Under the pieces are notes generated by a model. It made no database searches and was not told where the DNA came from. It saw only the letters and a program-made list of their open reading frames with translations. A stretch of 64,000 nt of DNA from Epiperipatus broadwayi (lineage: Eukaryota; Onychophora; Udeonychophora; Euonychophora; Peripatidae): positions 5,658,650-5,722,649 of the forward strand of contig JAQFVV010000071.1 of the NCBI GenBank assembly GCA_028023455.1, written 5' to 3'. This document shows positions 57,608 to 64,000 of this stretch, piece by piece. Position 1 is the first letter of the stretch. The number at the start of each line of letters is the position of its first letter. The position numbers were made by a program, and so were the translations under genes.

Positions 57608-60096
57608 TGTAACGGTCAGAAAACGTGACTCGTAAACATAGTGCAGAATTCGAGCACCATCAAGTAGCGAAGCCACCCATGGTACTGAGTTCGAACATAG
57701 TTTATCGGTTCCACAATACAATCCACGAAACAACGCACCTGATGCGACATTAGTAAAGATTTCCTTAGGCACGGTGGTCAGGGATATGCAAGAGACTCAT
57801 GATTTTATTCTCGAGTTAGCCAATAATCAAACTAATATTAATTAAACATTCATATTTACATAATCGAGGAAATATATAAAATGGGTATCGAATAAATGAA
57901 ACGTAAATGCAGACATATAGTTTAAAATTATTTATTAACACATTTTAAAAAGACAATCATTTACTAATAATATTTTATGGACTAACAGCTTCCATAGCGG
58001 AATTTGCGACATGATTATATTTTAAAGAATACATTTATTTATTTGTTTACAAAAGGAATTCATTTATTTGAAAGCGTAATCTAGCTCCCTAAAATTCTCG
58101 AGTAAGTATTTCTAATGCATGCCTGGAGGGATTTATACCTTTGCAATGCAAGAGTCTAAAGTATGGGTTATAAGAGTAATGGCAGACATATATTTATTTA
58201 ATTAAAATATTTATTTATAACTAAGGGCCAACATTTATTTGAGAGTGAATTACGAAGATAATGCAGAGGCGGAGTGATATATAGAATAATAAAGTTAAGT
58301 AAAGGAACACATGGTACGCTTTAGAAAGGCGATATAAAATGGCAGTATATTGAAACTGCAATGTCGCGAATGGGTTTATAAGAGTGTCACATAAGCATAA
58401 CCACGGACAAGTGGTCCATGTCGCAGTTTTGCCAGCTGGCTGCATGATGTGGTCAAGTCCTATGAGAGCACCCATTATGCCCGCTTGTGTAGGATGACAG
58501 GTTAATTTCAACCCTGATGAATCCGGAAATTTCATGGCGGAATGGGTCATCGTATCTCTACAACGTAATACATGTATACTGTATAAACGATTATGATGAG
58601 GTTTAAATAGATTTCTGACTCAGCCCTACATTACCAACATTTACTCAAGAACTCTGGCGACTCTCAAAGAAATGTGATTTTCTAGAATTATTCATTAGAT
58701 TTAATAAATACAAAACATATAAACTGGGAGTTATTACAACTAATATGCCAGCCATTTGCGAAGTAGTAGACCCTGCATTACAATAAATGATGCACTGAAT
58801 GCATGTCGATTTATATGAAAGTGAAGTTATTAAGGAAATAAGAATGTCAGGCTGGTCTCTGCCTCGGCCGACGAAGTACATATTAAGGAAAATGTGACAC
58901 GCATTCACTGTTTCAAATGATCATAGATTTAAACTTTGAAAATTGAGATAATTATGAGCATGCAATAATTAAATAATAAATATAGATAAAATGTAGATTT
59001 TAAAAATACGCACCCAAGATAGAATGAGATAAGCTAGATTAGTAGAGAAATTTACACATTAAGTTAATTATTCAGTTTTAGTTATACATATGGTAGTTTT
59101 ACATTTTATAATTTAGATAAATAGTATGAAGAAGAGCTATAGCATATTATTAGAGTACTCTAGAGTTTGAACACAGACAGGTACCTGTTTTATAAGAAGT
59201 TTTCCAAGTCCATTGTTTAGTAGCAAATAGTTCATGAGTGGCAATTCTTTCTTGTATTTAGATATTTCATTTAATTTCACGGCAGCAGCAGCTTTCTCAT
59301 TCAGTTCAGGCAGCAGATCTTCATGGTGAATTTACGACAGGCAATGGAAAGTTCGGCATCCGATAGGCCATCTCCCGATGGAGAATAATCTAGGTGCTTT
59401 ACTCGGTCATACCTTGGCAGGAACAAATTATTTTTATTATTTTCGGGGGCTCTCAGTGATCGAGAGCAAAGCTAAAGTTTTTGTGAATGTCTCCAGCAAG
59501 TCTAAGATGGCCTCTTTTCTTATCTTGATCTTTCACATTTTTTGTTAAGATATTTTAGGTTCTACTTAATTTGCCCTGAGAATAATCAACGCATTTTGTT
59601 GGTTTTTAATTAAAGAAAGCTGCCGTTCTATTGTTTACATTTTACATTTACTAATTATACTTTGGGGAATTTTTCTTTAATTAATCTATTATCTATCACT
59701 GACCGATGCTTTTCAATTTCAAAGACAAAAAGGGAACATAAGATTATTTTAACTTTTAATTAAATATTACATCAGATTTTTTTAGAATTATTATTAAACG
59801 AAATTTAAACAAAGCAATAAATACGAACTTTATAATGCAAAATAAATGATTAAAATTATACAAAATTATATAACTAAAAGAAATCTAAATTATATTATTT
59901 TATCCCTATTTATTGCGTTCAATTTGAGATCGAAATGTGTGCATGTTTATGCTGAATTCTACATATATTTATACATTTTTAATATTGTTACACAATTCGA
60001 TATCAAAAAGTTTAAATTTGGGCGGGATAGACCAGTCAGTGAGAGACAACAGAAAAAGGTGAAACTTAAGATTCGAATACGAATCTTACTGTTTCA
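57608..60096 (-). repeat. 5' LTR (by element orientation), 2489 bp
   Basis: The same sequence as the left LTR. The 109-codon minus-strand frame at 58221-58550 is longer than its left-LTR counterpart because of one small frame difference. The 86-codon plus-strand frame at 59846 has a counterpart at 53640; neither is recognised. Confidence 0.9.
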
Positions 60097-60114
60097 ATAT
60101 GCCTAGTGTGATTT

Positions 60115-61005
60115 TATTCAGGTTAATATGAGCAAAAATGTCCATGATGGATTTAATTGGTAGACTTAAATTTTTAAGAGTTTGAGCTTAGGAAGTTAGC
60201 AAATTTTAGATTACAATATAGTTTTTGTATCATAATGTGGCATTATTTTTAAGATGTAAAATTTTAATGTAATATTTTTGTATTGTAAAGATGAGATTTT
60301 ATAGCCATTATAATTGATTGTTTTTAAACACTTTTATTTAACTTAGAAAATTATATTTGTTTGTTTTTCCAAGTGAAATCTTATAATCGATTTTTAACAA
60401 CTTTTACTAAATGGATTTTCTTCAAATTTTGTATATTTTTTAAGTATTGATAATAACACAATGAGTCATAAAAATTTCAGAGTTATCCAGCCATTTCTCC
60501 AGTCAACTAGTGTTAGGTGACCAAATTTTGAAACATGGTATCAATTCAGTAAATGTTTTCAGTGATGTACACTAGATGGCAGTATATTTTAAAAAATAAG
60601 CTGCCATTTTTTATTCAATAAAAAGTATTTACATTTAATTAAAATAGAAAGAAAAACAAATGAAGGACGAAATCTTAATTTCTCTTGATTGTTGAACTAA
60701 AAGTTGTTTTTAAAAAAAAAATGTTCTTCATAAATAAAAATAAAAATGTAAACAATTTGTAATACATACAAACTTTGTTTCAAAAACTAGAAATATGGTG
60801 ACATTATTTACCTTTTGATTTTTTAATTTGATTATGAATAGTAACAAAACATATTGAAAAATGTTGACTATTATAAAGTAAAAAAAATTATGTATGTAAT
60901 TGTTAAATAATGCTTTTATTTAATTGGATGAATAATACACTAAATAAACCAAAAATTAGTTGTTTTATTTGACCACAATTTAAATTGATATTTTTATCTG
61001 AAATA
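60115..61005. other. AT-rich intergenic DNA, nothing recognised
   Basis: No frame, RNA or paired repeat that I can support. Confidence 0.4.
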
Positions 61006-61011
61006 AAAGTA

Positions 61012-61989
61012 CACCTGGGTCTCTTTTTATGCGGACTTATTTAACACGATTTTGAAGTTACGCGATTCAGGTTTCACCGGAAGTTGAACTCCGATAATAC
61101 GCTATTACTTTAAATAATAAATTTTGCGCACTTAACATTATATTTAAAGTACTGTAATAGCACATTACTATTGGAATTTGACTTTCATGTTAGTAATTTC
61201 AATATTTTCAGTGCTTTATAATAGTAAGATTTTATGCAATAATGAAATTAAAATCATGATTTCCACATTTTATGTATACACACATTAAATTTTACAAGAT
61301 TATAATGTAAATTTGTTCAAACATTGTGCATGTTAATTTTGCATTTTAAAATGCATTCTGTTTTTGCTTTTTAAAAAAGAACATACAGTAATCAATTATT
61401 AATCATTTAGTGTCCGCAAGTTTATTTTTAAAAGGTGAGTAATAGCAGTGGGCACAATTAAAATTGAAAATTAAAGACAAAAATAAGAATTTAATTTTTA
61501 GTTGTTAGATTAATTACTAATTACGTTGTCACCAGAAAACCATTAATTAACACAACATGAGAGAGACAGCGCTAGTTGTATTTCATCTTGTGAAGAATCT
61601 GATTTTTTTATCAGTTTGCAAACGAACCTGTTTACCGGCAAATAGCGATAATAATTAAAACATGTATAAAAAAATATAAATTACTGTAAATTATGCATAA
61701 AAATATATTGTTTTAAATAAAATTAAATATTATAGTTAAAAAAATTTTGTCTTGTATCAATTTTTTTCAAATTTGAAATTTTTTATTAGTCATATTTTAT
61801 TTCCTTATTTTTTTTTTTGCACGAATTTTAAAGTAAATTTTACATTGGTGCTTTGCTTTTACATAAGTTTTGAAAAATCACAGTCCGTATCCCCCCCTTT
61901 TTCAAGGTAAGTTACATCTATTTTTGCATGATTTCATTTATGCGTGTTTTCTGAGGAACCTATCTATCATGTAAAATGAGACCCAGGTG
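61012..61989. mobile_element. Nonautonomous TA-flanked DNA transposon (Tigger/pogo-like), ~978 bp
   Basis: The left end CACCTGGGTCTC and the right end GAGACCCAGGTG are exact inverted termini, each bordered by TA (61010-61011 and 61990-61991). Just inside the left end is 'TTTTTATGCGGACTTATTTA' and 'GAAGTTACGCGATTCAGG', a texture familiar from Tigger/pogo terminal regions. TA duplication fits the Tc1/mariner superfamily. The interior is AT-rich with no transposase, so it is nonautonomous. The superfamily assignment is an inference from termini and TA. Confidence 0.65.
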
Positions 61990-62209
61990 TATTGAGTGTG
62001 TGTGGGGAGGGGGCAGAAATTAATAAATGATATCTTTATTTTTTAAACTAATAATTGAATTAATTAATTTAGAGATGTCCAAAGCTTTTATTTCAAATGA
62101 CATATACCAACCAAAATTGTAATCAAAAAATAATTATTTTTAGTTCATTACTAATCCAATTAAATAAAAGTTTTTTATTATGAAATATTATATATATATA
62201 TAATTTTGT

Positions 62210-62805
62210 GTAATAGTAGTAAAGTGCATGGATAATTTAGTATTATATGATATACATTTGGCAATGCAATAAGAAAAATTAGCTAATAATTGAATGAATA
62301 ACATATAAATATTGATGGTTAATAAAATGAATAATAATAATGTAAAGTATAAAAGATATTAAATTAGAATTAAATATTTAAAAGAGTAATAAGAGTAAAA
62401 TAAAAATAGAATATATATCATTATAGGATGTTTTAACTGATAAATATAGAATGTAAAAAAGGGTAAAATATGTAATATTTAAAATGTAATAAATAAATGA
62501 TGATTATAAGATGAATATATGGAATGTATATAAGTTGTATACATATGGTTATATATGTATGTAATTATATGTGTACATAATTATATGTGTACATAATTAT
62601 ATGTGTATGTATATGAATTAAATACATATCATGTATATAAATTGTATGTCCATGTATATTTATTTTCATATATTTGTATTATGTTATAGTTCTGAAGTAG
62701 ATTGCTGGGGCAATCGAAACTGTAGACTGTAAAAGAGGGTGATAAATAAAACATTATGTAGCAGTAGTAAAGTGAATGGATGATTTAGTAGTATATGATA
62801 TATAT
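62210..62805. repeat. Pair of ~48-bp direct repeats flanking ~500 bp, with a degenerate hammerhead motif beside the second
   Basis: 'AGTAGTAAAGTGCATGGATA', 'ATTTAGTATTATATGATAT' at 62210-62257 recurs as 'AGTAGTAAAGTGAATGGATG', 'ATTTAGTAGTATATGATAT' at 62758-62805. At 62692-62730 lies CTGAAGT, A, GATTGC hairpin GCAATC, GAAAC, TGT..., which keeps stem II and GAAAC of a hammerhead motif but not the CTGATGA core. Between them is a run of ATAATTATATGTGTAC-type tandem units (62555-62620). Confidence 0.5.
62530..62640. repeat. Short tandem ATAATTATATGTGTAC repeat
   Basis: The phrase 'ATTATATGTGTACATA' occurs twice and related forms extend either way with a period of about 17 bp. Confidence 0.75.
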
Positions 62806-63017
62806 TATTTTATATTGCATTTATCTTTAACAACGGTTTGTAATTAAGTACAAATTAAGAACTTATACTTACTGAGAATTTAAAAGATGTTTATGACTGC
62901 TGCATGTTTAGAAAGTTTATTATTTTTATGAATACTATTCATGTTTCAAATGTTATGGACTTACTATGTATATTTTTAAAGTTGTAATTATAAATTTATT
63001 AAATGCACATTGATTAC

Positions 63018-63222
63018 ATAAGTAATATTTACTGAGGCTATAACCTCGATAATATGCGTGTAAAATGTGATAGTAGGGACCTCTACAGGTGTTTTAACCA
63101 CAAGCTTACGCTCTTTTCTTCCATAGCATAAGCTTGTGGTTAAAACACCTGTAGAGGTCCCTACTATCGCATTTTATATGCATATTATCAAGGTTATAGC
63201 CTCAGTAAATATTACTTATGTA
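63018..63222. repeat. Near-perfect palindrome, ~97-bp arms, TA-flanked
   Basis: The left arm starts 'ACATAAGTAATATTTACTGA' and contains 'GGCTATAACCTCGATAATAT', 'GTAGGGACCTCTACAGGTGT' and 'AACCACAAGCTTACGCTC'. The right arm carries their complements and ends 'TCAGTAAATATTACTTATGT'. The spacer is about 15 bp ('TTTTCTTCCAT'). TA lies at both borders, which fits a mariner-type foldback MITE. No hammerhead-like motif is seen in it. Confidence 0.92.
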
Positions 63223-63659
63223 TATTTTTATAAATGTTGCTGATGGATTTATTTAATATGATGTTGAAAATATATTTTTAAAAAAATTACATCAATAATT
63301 AATTGTCTTTTAACATCAGAATATTGATCAATTTTGGGTGTCTAGATGTAATAAAACTATTGAACATAGCATCAGAAAGAAAGAAAATATTAATAACAAA
63401 ATTATGACCCCATGAATATTTTTCAGCTTGCTGTTATAGAACAAAATCCACCATTTTCCAAAAAGCACTTTCTAAATGCCATGGGCATTCAAAACAAGTG
63501 GACAGTGTAACATTTTCTTTAAAAAATATTTTATGGGAAAAACAGATTATACTTATATTGTAAAGGTTGTCTCAAAGACATTCTAAAGAAATGGCAATAT
63601 GGCTTTCATTAGGAAGATGTGACTAAGAATAAAATACAATAGACGGCGTTAGTGGTGAG

Positions 63660-64000
63660 GTTGCAGTTTATGGATAGTAAAAGAATAGCAAAAATAGTGT
63701 TCAATTGGGTTATGAGTAAAGGGCAGGCAACAAGATGAGTGAGAAAGATAATGCGGTATGCAAAAGATTTGGATAAAGAATTTATATCAATATACTTATA
63801 TAAAAGATGGGATGATTGTGTTAGGAGGATTGTTGAGTGTTATAGTGGTAAGGAATGGGAGAAAAGAATAGAAGCATTAATAAAAAATAGGGAGTTGGAG
63901 AGATAGAGAACTAGTATGGAGGGTAAGAAGAGTTTAAATATATATAGAAGTAAACGGAATATTGCATGCGAGTTAATTTATGATAATAGTAAGGAAAATA
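63660..64000 (+). pseudogene. Probable LINE reverse transcriptase C-terminal relic, cut by the window end
   Basis: One plus-strand frame is open for about 110 codons with only two stops. It reads 'DSKRIAKIVFNWVMSKGQAT', a stop in place of a probable Trp, 'VRKIMRYAKDLDKEFISIYL', 'YKRWDDCVRRIVECYSGKEW', 'EKRIEALIKNRELER', a stop, and 'MEGKKSLNIYRSKRNIACEL'. The texture resembles the region beyond the RT palm of some LINEs ('...KR.L.IYR..K'). The family is not certain, and the fragment may extend past the window. Confidence 0.45.

Larger units (their letters stand above)
51295..60096 (-). mobile_element. LTR retrotransposon with ~2.5-kb LTRs and Gag-like frame only (8.8 kb)
   Basis: Two long direct repeats, 51295-53803 and 57608-60096, begin TGTAACGGTCAG and end TTACTG(C/T)TTCA, and are flanked by ATAT at 51291-51294 and 60097-60100, a 4-bp target duplication. 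The Gag-like frame lies on the minus strand, so the element reads right to left. In that direction a G/A-rich stretch (GGGAAGTACGGGGAAA) lies just before the left LTR, as a polypurine tract should. 'TTTGGCGCTTTCCAACAAGG' lies about 20 bases inside the right LTR and might be a displaced primer site. No protease, RT, RNase H or integrase is visible in the 3.8-kb interior, so the element must depend on others. The LTRs are unusually long for the interior. Confidence 0.9.

Noticed and set aside
58221-58550. 109-codon frame in the LTR as an extra gene
   Set aside because: It lies inside the LTR, is shorter in the other LTR, and has no recognisable domain.
1-64000. CRISPR array, operon or bacterial genes
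   Set aside because: Tandem units lack the spacer pattern of CRISPR, and the whole window has eukaryotic repeat content with no prokaryotic gene layout.

Overview
The window is AT-rich eukaryotic (metazoan) intergenic DNA with no convincing host gene. It holds degenerate retroelement fragments, many inverted-repeat (foldback) elements, tRNA-derived SINEs, simple repeats and one 500-base assembly gap. The content (Penelope-like elements with GIY-YIG and hammerhead-type motifs, RTE-like LINEs, a SPIN-type hAT MITE, tRNA SINEs) suggests an invertebrate with an AT-rich genome. A mollusc, flatworm, arachnid or hemipteran would all fit; the sequence alone does not decide. Almost every open frame is an artefact of a repeat. 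The frames that carry signal are relics: LINE reverse transcriptase tails (1.6, 2.2, 38.9, 45.9 and probably 63.7 kb), LINE endonuclease pieces (30.6-31.6 and 42.3-43.5 kb), a Penelope-like RT plus GIY-YIG (32.0-32.9 kb), another GIY-YIG piece (3.7-4.0 kb) and a Gag-like frame (56.2-56.8 kb).

Layout. 0.57-1.45 kb: six to seven copies of a ~140-bp tandem unit. 1.6-2.4 kb: two LINE tails in inverted orientation. 5.6-12.95 kb: copies of an unnamed ~300-450-bp dispersed repeat in both orientations. 14.1-17.0 kb: foldback repeats. 17.19-17.39 kb: a SPIN-like hAT MITE. 18.5-19.7 kb: a 1.2-kb AGGT tetranucleotide array. 24.2-28.1 kb: two long inverted repeats, one centred on a G26 tract. 30.3-33.4 kb: foldback elements with 12-15-bp target duplications around LINE and Penelope relics. 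35.0-35.5 kb: two tRNA SINEs. 37.04-37.52 kb: an inverted repeat ending at the gap (37544-38043). 42.8-49.7 kb: more foldback elements, including a 1.42-kb palindromic one. 51.3-60.1 kb: an LTR retrotransposon with unusually long (~2.5 kb) LTRs, a 4-bp target duplication and only a Gag-like frame. 61.0-62.0 kb: a TA-flanked nonautonomous DNA transposon. 63.0-63.2 kb: a near-perfect palindrome.

The most interesting theme is a family of foldback elements that look like DNA MITEs because they have long inverted termini. Four of the five copies examined have exact or near-exact 12-15-bp target duplications that place the real ends outside the inverted termini, and the fifth has an 11/12 match. 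That pattern resembles retrotransposition. Most of these copies carry, in one or both arms, a type I hammerhead-ribozyme-like module: the CTGATGA core, a stem II with one compensatory A-U/G-C change between copies, GAAA, GTC and a six-pair stem I. Two further palindromes in the window (27.6 and 42.8 kb) are also built around GAAAC..GTC hammerhead-type motifs. I infer a group of nonautonomous retroelements, possibly mobilised by Penelope-like machinery, that are inserted as inverted dimers.
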